Shown here piece after piece: positions 50,601 through 62,157 of a stretch of DNA of 64,000 bases (position 1 is the first letter of the stretch; the number at the start of each line of letters is the position of its first letter). The notes under the pieces were generated by a model. It was not told the DNA's origin. It ran no database searches and worked only from the letters and a program-made list of their open reading frames with translations. The stretch is from positions 62,001 to 126,000 of the forward strand of contig JAUJYZ010000928.1 in NCBI GenBank assembly GCA_033675265.1, in the 5' to 3' direction. The stretch comes from Actinostola sp. cb2023. Taxonomy: Eukaryota > Cnidaria > Anthozoa > Actiniaria > Actinostolidae. Made by a program: the position numbers and the translations under genes.

Positions 50601-51696
50601 CGAAATTTTGACAAGTAAGCTTATACTCTTTGTGGTTGACTGATGGTTTTACGCAATTACTTTATATCTTTCCCTCACACGTTACAAATTTACCAAAAAC
50701 TTCTGACATCTACTTTCTCTCGGTCAACTCAAGTTAAGATCAAACAAACAAGACAAAGTCCCCTCTTGATGGAATCTATAAACTCGCAAACAACACTTGA
50801 AAATCATAAACTCTTTGTACGGCCATGGCGATGAGCAAGTGATCGCTTTACTTACTTTGAACTGTTAACTCTGCTTTCTGACTTTTTATCTTCACTCTCT
50901 TCTGGGAGACACTTCTACGTATGAGCGCCACACAAACATATCCACCACTATTTTGTGTCCCTACTTTGGTGATATGCAAAGTTCCATTCTTTTGAACAAT
51001 TACTCGCGAGTTACTTGCAATTTTATTGCCATTAAATAGCCAGTTATATTTGATGTTGTTGGAACCTGTAGCTGTACAGTTAAGAGATACTGCATTTCCA
51101 GCAACTACCGTAGTGTCTTTTGGTTCTTGAACAAATGTAATCTGTGCCTGAGATTCCTTTGGAGATCCTGCAAAGGAAGGTTCATTCAAGTCAGCAGGTA
51201 TCAAGAACCGACCAAAATACATCAAAGAACTACATTTTAGATAAACTCAAGCCGTCAAGGCAAAACCCCTTGAATATATGTAGACAAAGGCTGAATAATC
51301 AAAAGGTGACTCACTGATAACTATCTAAGTAAACTAAGGCTTAATTTCGTGAAGTAAGAAGTTCCCAAAGCTAGCTTCCTCTCGAGAAACTGAAGAAGAC
51401 TGTTTTGTTTGACCACATAACAACAACATGTATGCTGAAGCTTGACTGTCACCCTGGACTTTATTGCAGACAGAACTGACATTAAACTCCTTCTAGACTC
51501 TCTGAAAGCCCCGCAAAGTCACAAGAGAAGCAATCGGAGGACAAAGAGGCCCGAGTTTTCAAAAGAACAAGATTAGCAAACTTGCTCGATTCTAACAAGA
51601 CGCTTTGTACTACTTACCTAATAAAACTAAACAGAAGCAGAGAATAGGAATAGAAACGCGGTGAAGAAGTCGTTGCGATAAAACCACAGCTTCCAT
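38612..51696 (-). CDS. PTK7: PTK7 (CCK4) pseudokinase receptor
   Basis: Exons are 51696-51618, 51167-50856, 47836-47558, 46672-46391, 46076-45813, 43437-43165, 42341-42072, 41695-41267, 40909-40539 and 39169-38612; they close at 1038 aa (human 1070). Exon 1 is a signal peptide. Exons 2-8 each encode one Ig domain (Cys...Trp...D.G.Y.C) and are all phase 1-1. Exon 8 adds the transmembrane segment (TIAIAVGCAAAYIVLVVGLM) and a KRRR stop-transfer. Exons 9-10 are the kinase domain: LGNGSYG loop, MVVVKSL (Lys kept), the alpha-C Glu, HKDVAARN in place of HRD, FLN in place of DFG, then YNSEYY, PLRWMAPEAI and SDVWSFGVLVWE. Loss of the DFG Asp is the PTK7 hallmark. PTK7 is a Wnt/planar-polarity co-receptor at the plasma membrane. 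Introns hold a minisatellite and several MITEs. Confidence 0.95.
39309..40235. repeat. 16/17-bp minisatellite in PTK7 last intron
   Basis: About 55 copies of GCAAGGATGGAAGAAA (16 bp) or GCAAGGATGGAAGCAAA (17 bp). It lies between the two kinase-domain exons. Mixed 16- and 17-bp units and the lack of stop words leave several frames open on both strands; none is a gene. Confidence 0.95.
41799..41834 (+). repeat. Retroposon-like tail, GCGCTTTATAAATATT(ATT)n
   Basis: GCGCTTTATAAATATTAAAC is followed by (ATT)n, a common SINE/LINE 3' end. Antisense in a PTK7 intron. Confidence 0.5.
42461..42701. mobile_element. MITE, GTCGGAGCCAAAGGCGATAG
   Basis: Left tip GTCGGAGCCAAAGGCGATAG, right tip complement with three changes. 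Arms continue with GCAAAAGG and GAGATAGGAGAA. In the PTK7 intron between Ig5 and Ig6. Confidence 0.8.
43944..44022 (+). repeat. tRNA-like sequence (SINE head candidate)
   Basis: An A-box-like TGGTCAAGTGG (43951-43961) and B-box GGTTCAAGTCC (43995-44005) are spaced 33 bp apart. A GTCTTG...CAAGAC hairpin sits where an anticodon arm would be. T-stem pairing fails at three positions, so it is not a working tRNA; a tRNA-derived SINE is likelier. Confidence 0.5.
44186..44208 (-). repeat. Retroposon-like tail, AATAAAG(TTA)n
   Basis: On the minus strand AGTAATAAAG is followed by (TTA)n. It lies about 165 bp after the tRNA-like box but in the opposite orientation, so it is probably a separate insertion. 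Confidence 0.4.
46721..47067. mobile_element. MITE, AGCTAATTTATGTCACGCGT
   Basis: Left AGCTAATTTATGTCACGCGT, then GACCAGTAA and TTCGAACATT. The right arm, ending TAAATTAGCT-type complement, matches with few changes. 347 bp, in the PTK7 intron between Ig2 and Ig3. Confidence 0.82.
47958..48175. mobile_element. TA-flanked MITE, CAGTATGGACACTTGAACC
   Basis: TA-CAGTATGGACACTTGAACC...AACACTT pairs with AAGTGTTCACGGTT...GTCCACACTG-TA. About 218 bp, in the PTK7 intron between Ig1 and Ig2. Confidence 0.78.
48176..50855. other. PTK7 intron, no recognised feature
   Basis: The rest of the long intron between the Ig1 and Ig2 exons. It holds a copy of the ATCTGTAAATC dispersed repeat near 48228-48300; otherwise unique AT-rich sequence. 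Confidence 0.5.
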
Positions 51697-53446
51697 ATCT
51701 GATAAACTATCGAAGTAGCGAGCAATCGCGGGTAAATTTGTGGAGAATTAAAGCCTTTCTCACCGCTACGTTTGTTAGAGAAAGGTTCATCGATCGAATG
51801 CTTGCCATCACACTCGGTCACGTGCCTGTCATTCTTTATTAGTAATAAGCCGCTTCCGGTAACGTATTGACCAATCACAGACGACTGTTCATGCCAATCA
51901 AAAGAATGATAAATCCCCTCTCTTTCATCCACAGCGATCACAGACAAATTTATATTGCCGATCAACTGTATAGAAATGATGATGTAGATCGTTCCGCGTG
52001 TTGTCAGGATAGCGTGGTGTGCATTCATTGTTTGCTGGATTCATTCGACAGACGTTTTGTACTTGATACCTTATTCAGGTCGATCAGGTCACACCTTTGA
52101 AAGCCTATCCTCGCCCTAAATGGAGAATACATCCCACACTACATCTATTTTCACGCCAGTAATGAGTAATATATGATTTGAGTGTGAATCAGCCGCGGAA
52201 TTATTTTGGGGTCGCAACCGGGCGTGATCTGGTTCATTCAGTCACCGAAAATAAAAGGTAATTGTCCACTATGCAATAACATTTCACTGAGTGAGCGGAA
52301 CCGACCGCTCTGACGTTAGTTTCCTGCTGCATCGCGCTCTGTTTGATTCCCATTCTTTTACCATTTCGCGACCAACTCGAACTGACTGACCCGTGTATTT
52401 AGACGCGCGTCAGAAGAACCCGCTATGTAAACAATTGATGAACGCGTTAATCAAATAACCAATGAAACGAAAGGGTCTTTAGGATTCATTAAGCAGGTTT
52501 GACGAAAATATCCCGAACTAAATGAAAATGTACCGCAGAAAGTTGACAAGCCGATAGTCTAGATAATAAACACCAAATATTTCTTTTTCTGATAAGTTAT
52601 ATAATCCGCGTATGATAAATTGAATCGAAAAGAGCTGCTTATGGATATCGCGTTCATTTCCCATTTGCTTTCATTCGTTCATTGTCTCTTCTTTTCTTTC
52701 ACCCATCTTTCATTTCCAAGCCTTTCGCCATTGGGAAGCCTGTGTCTAATCTAAAAAGTGACACCAATCACGCGACCTCGATGCAATAATGACATGCACC
52801 CAGCAACGCACTAAAACCAGAAAAATCCTAGTAACGAAGCTTATTGGGTCATCACAAAAACCGCGCCCAGTGGCACGTCCAATGAGAGTAGTTTCTGTCG
52901 TTTACTTGTCAATATGCCTAAAATTTAACAAAAATGCGGCGCAATCACAAACATACAATTTTATATACTATAGGGTTTTTTTAATGGTCCTTTTCGTGGC
53001 GCAAATTTTGGTTTGATATCGCGAAGCCAGAAGTCAGGTTGAATGCTTTCCGCTTTCTGTTATCAACCCCACCCCGAGTACTCAGATTGACAACGCTATT
53101 AGCTGGCTTATCTTATTGGGTGCCTCTTATTGTGTGTTTGAAATTCAAACCAGTCGACTGCTTTCAATGATATGAGAGATTCTGATTTGCCGCAGGTGAA
53201 TTGTAGCATCAGTGTGTCGGCTTTTTACAAAAATAGATAAGCTTTAGTGACAACGCCTTTACCATAAATTAACTTTTTGTCTTTGACAATTTTTATTGAA
53301 AAGTTCGCTCATAAAATTGAGTCATCGACGACCGTGGGCGATTCGAATTGAAAAACCGGAAGTGAATATTCAAACGAGACACTGTAACCGGAAGTGCGTG
53401 TTGTTAATTCAATCACTCATTTAATATTCAGAAGAAAAACACAATA
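51697..53446. promoter_or_regulatory. Head-to-head promoter region PTK7 / TMEM62
   Basis: About 1.75 kb separates the two start codons, which point apart. It is less AT-rich than the introns, with CCAATCA boxes near 51870 and ACCAATCACG near 52763. No other gene seen. Confidence 0.45.
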
Positions 53447-56200
53447 ATGGCGGCCGCAGCGGTGAAAGGCTTGATATCCGTCTGTGTCGTTGTTATCATT
53501 CTCGTTAGCTCCTGGTTAATCGCCGTGTTAATTAATTACTATGGCGGACATGGGAAAGAGCTCAAATTTCGAAAGACTTCGCAGTCAGATCCTATCATTG
53601 GTGATAAAATGGATAATATATTTTGGTTGATGCAGGTACAGTACGTCGTGCAGTAAGCGATATAAATATAGAGTCATCAGATTTTCAAGGGGTTTACCAG
53701 AATGAAAACAAAATGTTTTTATTTACATTCAGTTTAAATTGAGTCACATTTCCTTATAAACACGATGTTTTGTCTTTAATGGAAGGCTAAAATTGTTTAC
53801 CAGCTGAGTGTACTTGTCATTAGGTTCATCGACCCTCTATATAACGTCCCCCTAGGGCCCCTAGGTTGGAATAGAATTATGTAACATACAATAATTGTAG
53901 AGTTGGGTCAAAAACACTGGCTGTTGAACATGTATGCAAAACTGTGGCAAAGAAGCCTTTGCGCGCTGTTACAAATCGAAGGATAGAGGTAGTGAATGGT
54001 CGTTTGAGGGCCTAGGGGCAAGGGTAGTCAGATTAAATAGTAGTGGGGAGGTGTGAATGAACCCAAAATGATAAACCCTCCAAAAAGTCAAATACAGCTA
54101 ACATATCAACCCCAAACATATATGTTATGGTCCTACGGTCCATATGTTACTATAATAGTATATAACCCCAAAAAGTCCTTTTTTCCTCGGCAGTTCAGAC
54201 CCCCAAAATAACTCAGTTTGCAAATTTCAAACCCAAATTAAAGGGCTTTGTGCGTCCCTGTCACTCTTACACCGTATACCAGCCCCCTTCTGTACGTGTT
54301 TCCTGGATCTTGAAATCTCAAATTGTCTTCATCTGACTGTCGATGCCGGATGCGACTAAGACAAAGTCTCTGTTTTACCATTCAATACCTCTAATATGGT
54401 CAGCAGCAGCAATACCAATTTCTATCAGAACCATTCAGCTAATATTAGTGTGTAATATGTACTTCTAGATTTCTGATCTTCACATCAGCAAATTCTATGA
54501 ACCAAGCCGTGCTAAAGATTTAGAGTATTTCTGTGATGATGTCATTGATGCTGTAAAACCAGCTGTTGTTATGGTAACAGGTAAGCCATCCTTTTTTGAA
54601 ATCAACATGGCTTCAACAGCTCTTTTAATATATGCGTACCTTTTAGGGGTCGTTTTCAAAACCGACTGCCGATGACCGCTTCTATGTACCTATAAGAGGT
54701 GCATATGGCCTCAACATTTCCAGACCAGATCGAGAGGGGAATGTTCTTTGCAAGTTCTATATTGTGTGCAGTATATATAGCATATGAGCTAGGGGTATAT
54801 AGCGACCCCATGCAGTCTCTGCAGCTGATCATAATTTTCAGATTCATATGTGGAGTTCTAAATCTGATTTGCAAAAGCAGTGATTATGCTGCTAAACAAT
54901 GCAGTACTGTTAATTATATGACATAGCACAGATTTCGTATACATTTGTATTTGTGTGAAAAACTTACAGTACCATATTTGTTACATGCTTTGTTGATTTA
55001 TTCAGGTGATCTCACTGATGCTAAGCACTCAGATCGTCTTGGATCAGAGCAGTATAAAGAAGAATGGAAAACCTATTCATCTGTATTGAAAAAAACTGGT
55101 GTGGAATATAAAACCAAGTGGCTGGATATCAGAGGCAATCATGGTACAAATACTTGCAAAGTTGGTTGACTTTTGTGTGTGTGGGGATTTTTTTCATACA
55201 AAAAATTTGTTGAAGTGTATTCGCTTTATACTCACAGAGGCCATCTTGGCATGAAAATGAGGTCGCACATGGTAAATTCATTGTTTTCACTGATAGTTTA
55301 CATGCATGACCTCGTTTTCATGCTAAAAGTACAAAGGTTACAAACCAAGATGGCCGCTGTGCCAATTAAAGCAAATTAATTTATTGTGATGTTCGTATTT
55401 TTAGATGCATTTGATGTCAACTCACTGCACAGTAAACAGAACTACTTCAGGTACTTTGTACTTTATACAAACAGTTCATGTAGCAGTTATAACATTAGAC
55501 TTCTGCTCCCATTCCATATAAGGGGTGTCGAATGATCCCACAAGTCAGTGTCTTGCAATCTTGGTCAAATTTCGCGGTCTAGCTTGGAGTTTCGTTTTTT
55601 CGCAAAAAGCCGTCTCTGAGTCTCGGATTTGAAAACAAAGGTCAAATCGGTGAAAAAGCATCTTGGGCTCGCAAAAATATGCCTTGCCTTGGAGTCTCGC
55701 AAAGTCTTGCCTTGACCATTTGATACCCCTCACATAAAGTTTATCATTCCAAGTACTGCATTTTATCAGTAATATTATTGAAGAGCTCCCTGCAAGAACA
55801 GAGTAAGTGACTTGTGATCAAAACCCAAATTCTGCTTTGAAAGTCAAAGAATCTCAAGGAGAATTTAGATTTTGATCACAAGCAGGGAGCCCTTCAATTA
55901 GGGACAGGTTTGGGCTACCTGTGGTATCTGTGATGTCACATATAGATCTGTATAATTTTAACAGAGACTTTTCATCAAGTGGAAAAGACAGTTCAAGAGG
56001 CTCTTCATCTTATCAGTATATATACAAGACTAGTTATGGAAAATATGCATTTAATGCAATTGATACTTGTCCTGATCCTGGGCCAAAGAGACCTTTCAAT
56101 TTCTTTGGTCATATTTCAGAGGTAAATATGGCATGCAATAATTGCTTCCCAGGTGGGAGGGGTGGATTATTTTTAGGGAGCTAGAGGAGGGGGGAGGACC

Positions 56201-56231
<31 letters not shown>

Positions 56232-59200
56232 TACTCCCATATATATATGCTATATAGGTATGTGCCTCTGAATAGGGTATGGTTTTTGAACCTCCAGATC
56301 CTTAAATTGGGTACCATATTTTGCTTGTTCACCATAAAATAAAATATTCGATCTTTAAAAGGGTACACTTTTTTTATTTTGATAAAAAATCCGCTTAGCG
56401 TATAAACAACCAGCGTATGTATTTCTGATATTAGCGATTTCCAAAGGAATACTATTAACTTTTTCCTTAAATTGGGTCTATATTTCAGTTACAAATCCTT
56501 GGAAAGGCTATGAATTTTCAAATTTTCCAACCAGGTTTTCGACATCCCGTCGGCACACCCCTACCCTAAATTTCCGGGAGTACCACCCAATCCTATCTTA
56601 TGACCACAAATTCCTGGCGCCATAATTTTTTCTCGTTTGCATTGAACATAAATCAATGTATGCTTGTCAAGCGCATCTATTCTGTGTGACATAGACACAG
56701 TTGGAGTTTCGTTGCACTGCGAGAGAAGCAACAGGAACGCTGGGTGCAGTGGAATGTCTGTCATATTTCTTCTCCGTATAATCACCCAATAATTTGTTAT
56801 TGACTTGTGTTGCTGGCTTGTATTTTAATGTCATAGTGACGTCTCTGACATCACTCTAGAGCTAAGCCTGACCTTCACTATAGCGACGCGCGCAAATTCC
56901 TTATTTCACTGTGAAAACAGGCCAGACACAAGCATAAGTACAAGGATGAATCTCTTTCGTTTATTTGTGCTTTGTTAGTCTGTGTTTATGCTCGTGTTCT
57001 TATGCTTGCGTCGCTAGTAAAAACTGGGTTTTACCAATTAGCGCGAAAATGTTTTCATTTAACAAACGGTTTTAAAATTAATAATAATAGTTTGCTTTTG
57101 GTTTTGTTGGTTCAGGCCCGCATTCATGAAATGAAACAGCTTGCTGAGAAAAGCACGAAATTCAACATGACCCTTTGGTTTGGTCATTACCCTTTCTCAG
57201 TACTAACGTCTTCATCACTGCGTGAAATACTCAGGTATAAGGCAATAAATGGTCTCTAAGGCATGGACAGACGCGCAATACAAATACTGAACGGTTGTAA
57301 TACTGAAAACCCTGAGTTTGTACCGCATAAATCACTTAGTGTAATTGCTCTGAATATCAAATGAAAACTGGAAGATCAACGAAGTGATACAAGCATTCCT
57401 GACGTTTTGACGCACACAGAGTGAAAACGGTTAAAAGAAGAATAACTGGAGAAAAGCGGAGTAATGTTGCCAGTGATCAACCACTTTTTCTCGAGAGCGT
57501 TTTTAAAAAGAACCGGGAAGGGATTTTTTGAACAAAACTCGTAAGTGAGAAGTCAGAGCTTTGCTGTCGGAAGTGGGCCTCGTAGATGTAGTATCGTCGG
57601 CTCCATATCTCATCGGCAGCTTTTGTCTAATGACTGTGTACATTCTAGTATATTGGTGATGAGTTAGTGGCAAACCTCTTAACACTTGTGGTATGTCTAG
57701 TCTGTCGTTGATTATTCTAGGTATGGTACAGTGTATTTTTGTGGTCATCTTCATACGTTGGGCGAACTCGTACCCGCAATGCATGCTGTACACCAAGATG
57801 GCCATCTAGAGCTGGAGCTTGGTGATTGGCTGTGGCATAGAAAGTAAGAGGCTCTTGACCCTTAATTAGACTTTGAGGGCTCCTACACTATGTACAAGGT
57901 AGCCCTTTACGCATGACATGTTGTGCCGGCACCTCGCACCATGTCCCCTCTCCTCCACGATCTTGTACAGATAATGAGCGCACTCATCCCTTCTTCTAGC
58001 GGCGGCTAGAAACAGACTACATTGACATCAATCTTTCTTTGATTACAGTCAATTATTCGATGGTTAAGTTGTAATTAAGTTTAATTTTAGGATCAATTCA
58101 ACTAACCACATGGAAGTTACACAGCTGCCCTCGGGCTGCTTTGTCGTTCGTATTGAACTTATTAGTTTGACTTTGTGGTTCGAGATCGTAATCTGCCGCC
58201 GGTTATTTTGATTATTACAACACGAGGTTTCAGTCAATGTGCTTCGTCTTAGTTGAGTTATTATTACAAGGTCAATACTGTGATTACCGCGTAGTTAGCA
58301 CACATCTACTTGTCATTATTGGTACTATTCAAAGCTAAGTTATATGTAATATTTGTGAGTAATTGTAACGAAAGCGCGCTAAATGGCAAAATTGTAAAAA
58401 CGGAAATGGGAATGAAGGTATCAACAAGAGAAGGGACAAGAAGTCACTTGAATTTTCCCATCCTCTTGACCCTCATACGCGCGCGTTGCATTCTTGCCCT
58501 CCCGACCCTCACTAGCACGCGTTGTATTCTCGCCCTCCCGACCCTCACTAGCACGCGTTGTATTCTCGCCCTCCCGACCCTCACTAGCACGCGTTGCTTA
58601 CTCGCCCTCCCGACCCTCACTAACACGCGTTGCTTTCTCGCCCTCCCGACCCTCACTAACACGCGTTCCATTCTCGCCCTCCCGACCCTCACTAGCACGC
58701 GTTGCTTACTCGCCCTCCCGACCCTCACTAGCACGCGTTGCTTACTCGCCCTCCCGACCCTCACTAACACGCGTTCCATTCTCGCCCTTCCGACCCTCAC
58801 TAGCACGCGTTGATTACTCGCCCTCCCGACCCTCACTAGCACGCGTTGCTTACTCGCCCTCCCGACCCTCACTAGCACGCGTTGCATTCTCGCCCTCCCG
58901 ATCCTCACTAGCACGCGTTGCTTTCTCGCTCTCCCGATCCTCACTAGCACGCGTTGCTCCGTTTACTTGTCAGCAATGTATTGAATCACTGTATTTTGTG
59001 TTTACAGTTTCCGAGTCGCAGCTGTAGATCACGATCTGTTCTCGTTTGTGGACGTACGACTAGGCCGATGGCCGATTATTCTAATCACAAACCCAAAGGA
59101 CGCACACTATTTGATACCTGCATTTGAACCAATAGAAAGGATTAACCGATCTACGCATGTCAGGTACATATGGACTGTGTGACAGAATACATTGTATGGA

Positions 59201-62157
59201 GACAGACAGACACCTATAGGCACGTGCAGGTATACAGACAGACACCTACAGGCACGTGCAGGTATACAGACAGACACCTACAGGCACGTGCAGGTATACA
59301 GACAGGCACTTACAAGCACGTGCAGGTAGACAGACACCTATAGGCACGTGCAGGTATACAGACAGACATCTACAGACACGTGCAGGTAGACAGACACCGA
59401 CAGGCACGTGCAGGTAGACAGACAGGCAGACACCTGCCTGAAGTCAGTAACCCCAACAGACAGACAGACAGACAGACAGACAGAAAGACAGGCTTATAAC
59501 GCTTGAGGCAGATCACTGATCCTATGAGATAGATTGTTATTCTTATGCCGGGAAATTCACACAAACAAAGCTGTAGAAAGACAGTTACACAAAGACATAG
59601 TAACTGACATTATCACTAAAATGTATTATGCTAGGGTTCTCGTCTTTTCCCCTTCACCCATCGAGTCTCTCACGATCGACATTGACGGTACCACGTTAGC
59701 AGCACCTGTACAGCATACCGCGGGACCGCTCTACGTGTGCCAGTGGGAACCTGACCTCTATCAAACTGGTGTGCACACTATTACAGTAAAGGCCGTGGTA
59801 TGTACTATAGATCGAAAGTTTAAAAGACTACATATACATATGTCTTGAACACCTTGTACGTTTCTTAACAGGATTCAATAGGACGTCGAAGCTCTAAAAC
59901 ACAAGAATTCTCTCTTGATGGCACAAGACCTCTTCTTGATTTACTACCAGCCATCGTCTTACTTACAGACTTCTGTGTATTGGTACGTTAGGCCGGTTAG
60001 ATAGTCAGTAAGCCATATCATTGCTGTGCGTCCATCAGTCAGTCATTCATTCATTCAGTCAGTCAGTCAGCCAGTCAGCCAGCCAGCCAGTCAGTCAGTC
60101 AGTCAGTCAGTCAGTCAGTCAGTCAGTCAGTCAGTCAGTCAGTCAGTCAGTCAGTCAGTCAGTCAGTCAGTCAGTCAGTCAGTCAGTCAGTCAGTCAGTC
60201 AGTCAGTCAGTCAGTCAGTCAGTCAGTCAGTCAGTCAGTCAGTCAGTCAGTCAGTCAGTCAGTCAGTCAGTCAGTCAGTCAGTCAGTCAGTCAGTCAGTC
60301 AGTCAGCCAGTCAGTCAGTCAGCCAGTCAGTCAGTCAGTCAGTCAGTCAGCCAGTCAGTCAGTCAGTCAGTCAGCCAGTCAGTCAGTCAGTCAGTCAGTC
60401 AGTCAGTCAGTCAGTCAGTCAGTCAGTCAGTCAGTCAGTTAGAGAGTCAGTCAATCGTCAGCCAATTAATCACTAAATCAAGTCTCCATAACTCAATCAT
60501 TGTTCATTTTTAGGGTCGTGTTGCATTCTATCTGGCAGCAATTTTTATTGTTCTGGGTTTCTGGGTTTTACGTCAACTTGCACCAAATGAACCTTCATCA
60601 GGTATGGATTAAGCCACAGGGAGCCCAATGCGCGCTCTTTACCACAGGAAGCCCGCCAAATGACGCGCATACAATTATCGTTTTATTCAGTTTTAACAAC
60701 AGCCTCAGAAGAAATAGGTGGGTTGCCTGTGGCTTATCCAGGAATTATGTTCTGAAGATACAAACACAATGCGCGCAATATTGCAGAGTAATGATCACAT
60801 CAGTTTTCTTTGCCGGGTAGTAGTGTGCGCAGCTAATAGTACTTCATTGCTCGTATTAGTGGCCATTGCCGCACCTAGAGTTTATTCGATTCTACTCTAA
60901 GGGTGCATTCGATTGACCATATTCCAGAATAGGAATACACAGAATAACATCCCTAAATCGCTGTCACACAGCTACTGTCCACTGTATAATAAAACGATTC
61001 CTTGTTGTATCATAATAAAGTTACAAGGAACAGTTTGGAATTTTAAATGTGCTGAAATGAAAGCATCCAAGTGTTTATTCCGTGTATTCCTATTCTGGAA
61101 TAGGGTCAATCGAACGCACCCTAAATGTATGTACCTTTACCATGTCTAGGGTGTGTCCGTGGCTTCATCAATCGATGGTTCTACCATCTTGTTGCGCTCA
61201 CCAAAACCAACCATCTGTTCTACCCACTGTACATCTACGGAGTCTTCATTGTTGTGGGTATGTTCATATTTTGCCTTTCTAAAACAGGGACATTCTTCGC
61301 TCCGTCTCCTTTTCCCACTCCATCAGTCTCTTCTCCGAGATGGATTATACCTCGGCTTAAATACTGCACTGAACTGTGCGTCATTCTCTGTGATAACTAT
61401 GATATAGTTATCATCTAAAACAGAAATCGCAGAGACTCTTCTTCGAACGTTCTTCTTTCTCCCACTTTTAGGTCCTTGGTTTGTTGGGGAATTAATCACT
61501 GGTCACGTGGGCTGTATGTTCGTGTTTGGTTTGTACGTCGATGGCCATTTTATACCAGGCAGTTTGACCTTCTACTATGGCATTATACAGGTAGGTTAGA
61601 AACTAAATAGTACACAGGCAGCCCAAATATTTATTCTGAGTCTTTTATAAAGAATTAAAAAAATATTTGATGGGCTTCCTGTGGTAGAGCGCCGGCCTGC
61701 CTGAGAGTAGCTCAGCCAATCACAGAAACTGAAATTCTCGTGCTGCTTAAACGTGAACGATATTTGTCACCAGGCCCTTAAGGAGCCCTTACCACATTCA
61801 TGTTTCGGCACAGGGATCCCATTTCTATATTTCATTCGACTAATTCATGCTGCTCTTACTTTTCAGCTGTTGGTGTTCAATGTTCCCTTAACTATGTGTC
61901 TAACAATCTACATCGGACTACGCACCAATCAGGCTGGACAACGGCTTTTATCCTCACCCACCCCCTCTCGGGCATTTTGTACCTCGTGTTGTTGGACTTG
62001 TACCCATCTAGTTTATACTGGTTTAGTAATATATCAGTTATGGTCGAGTTATGGTATTTATAGGTCGTACGGTTTTATGGCTTTTGCTGTTTGTCCTGTG
62101 AAAACGTGGTCTATATTCCTCGCGGGATACTTGTGGACAAACGCTAATTATTATTGA
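53447..62157 (+). CDS. TMEM62: TMEM62 metallophosphoesterase-fold membrane protein
   Basis: Fourteen exons: 53447-53635, 54469-54580, 55006-55143, 55405-55450, 55965-56121, 57116-57234, 57721-57843, 59008-59163, 59635-59797, 59872-59982, 60514-60601, 61150-61257, 61472-61590 and 61867-62157. They sum to 639 aa; human TMEM62 is 643. An N-terminal membrane segment (VCVVVIILVSSWLIAVLI) is followed by a calcineurin-type phosphoesterase fold with all its metal motifs: ISDLHIS, TGDLTDAK, RGNHDAF, WFGHYP and FCGHLHTLG. PGPKRPFNFFG is a family signature. A beta domain follows, then four to five membrane segments (DLLPAIVLL, VAFYLAAIFIVLGFWVL, IYGVFIVVG, LTMCLTIYIGL and others). The biochemical role is not settled even in vertebrates. 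Introns carry a 36-bp minisatellite, a (CAGT)n array, a CAGACA array and several MITEs. Confidence 0.94.
55234..55362. mobile_element. Inverted repeat, CACAGAGGCCATCTTGG
   Basis: CACAGAGGCCATCTTGG and ATGAAAATGAGGTCG at the left pair with CGACCTCGTTTTCAT-like and CCAAGATGGCCGCTGTG at the right. In TMEM62 intron 3. Confidence 0.7.
55520..55736. mobile_element. Foldback element, AGGGGTRTCRAATG
   Basis: Left AGGGGTGTCGAATGATC; right GACCATTTGATACCCCT. Related ends GACCATTCAATACCTC occur at about 11600 and about 54380. In TMEM62 intron 4. Confidence 0.6.
56200..56572. mobile_element. Poly-G-tipped element, GGTACTCCC...GGGAGTAC
   Basis: A run of about 28 G (56203-56230) leads into GTACTCCCATATATATATGC. 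The opposite end is TTTCCGGGAGTACC at about 56562-56575. The design is like the CCCAGGGGGGGTACT elements at 22156 and 23171, but the sequence has diverged. Confidence 0.5.
58476..58957. repeat. 36-bp minisatellite in TMEM62 intron 7
   Basis: About 13 copies of a 36-mer containing CTCACTAGCACGCGTTG and TCGCCCTCCCGAC. It is CpG-rich, each unit with ACGCGT. Both strands are stop-free in one frame (RPSLARV / RVGRA), which is incidental. Confidence 0.95.
59190..59487. repeat. CAGACAGACACCTACAGGCA array and (CAGA)n
   Basis: Repeats of about 35 bp containing ACAGGCACGTGCAGGTA decay into (CAGA)n at 59455-59485. Each unit has GCACGTGC. In TMEM62 intron 8. Confidence 0.9.
60036..60446. repeat. (CAGT)n tetranucleotide array
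   Basis: About 100 copies of CAGT with scattered CCAG variants, in TMEM62 intron 10. The open frame SQSVSQSV is an artefact of the repeat. Confidence 0.97.
60609..60736. mobile_element. Foldback element, TAAGCCACAGG ends
   Basis: TAAGCCACAGGGAGCCC pairs with GGTTGCCTGTGGCTTA. An inner ACAGGAAGCCCGCC relates it to the element at 24222. In TMEM62 intron 11. Confidence 0.6.
60901..61121. mobile_element. MITE, GGGTGCATTCGATTGACC, TAA flanks
   Basis: Left GGGTGCATTCGATTGACC, then TATTCCAGAATAGGAATACA. The right arm is its complement, ending GCACCC. Both sides are flanked by TAA. A 3-bp TWA duplication with GGG tips fits PIF/Harbinger. In TMEM62 intron 11. Confidence 0.75.

Noticed and set aside
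58310..59027. RPSLARV and RVGRA repeat proteins
   Set aside because: Both strands of the 36-bp intronic minisatellite are open; no other coding signs.
60021..60476. SQSV repeat protein
   Set aside because: Product of the (CAGT)n array inside a TMEM62 intron.
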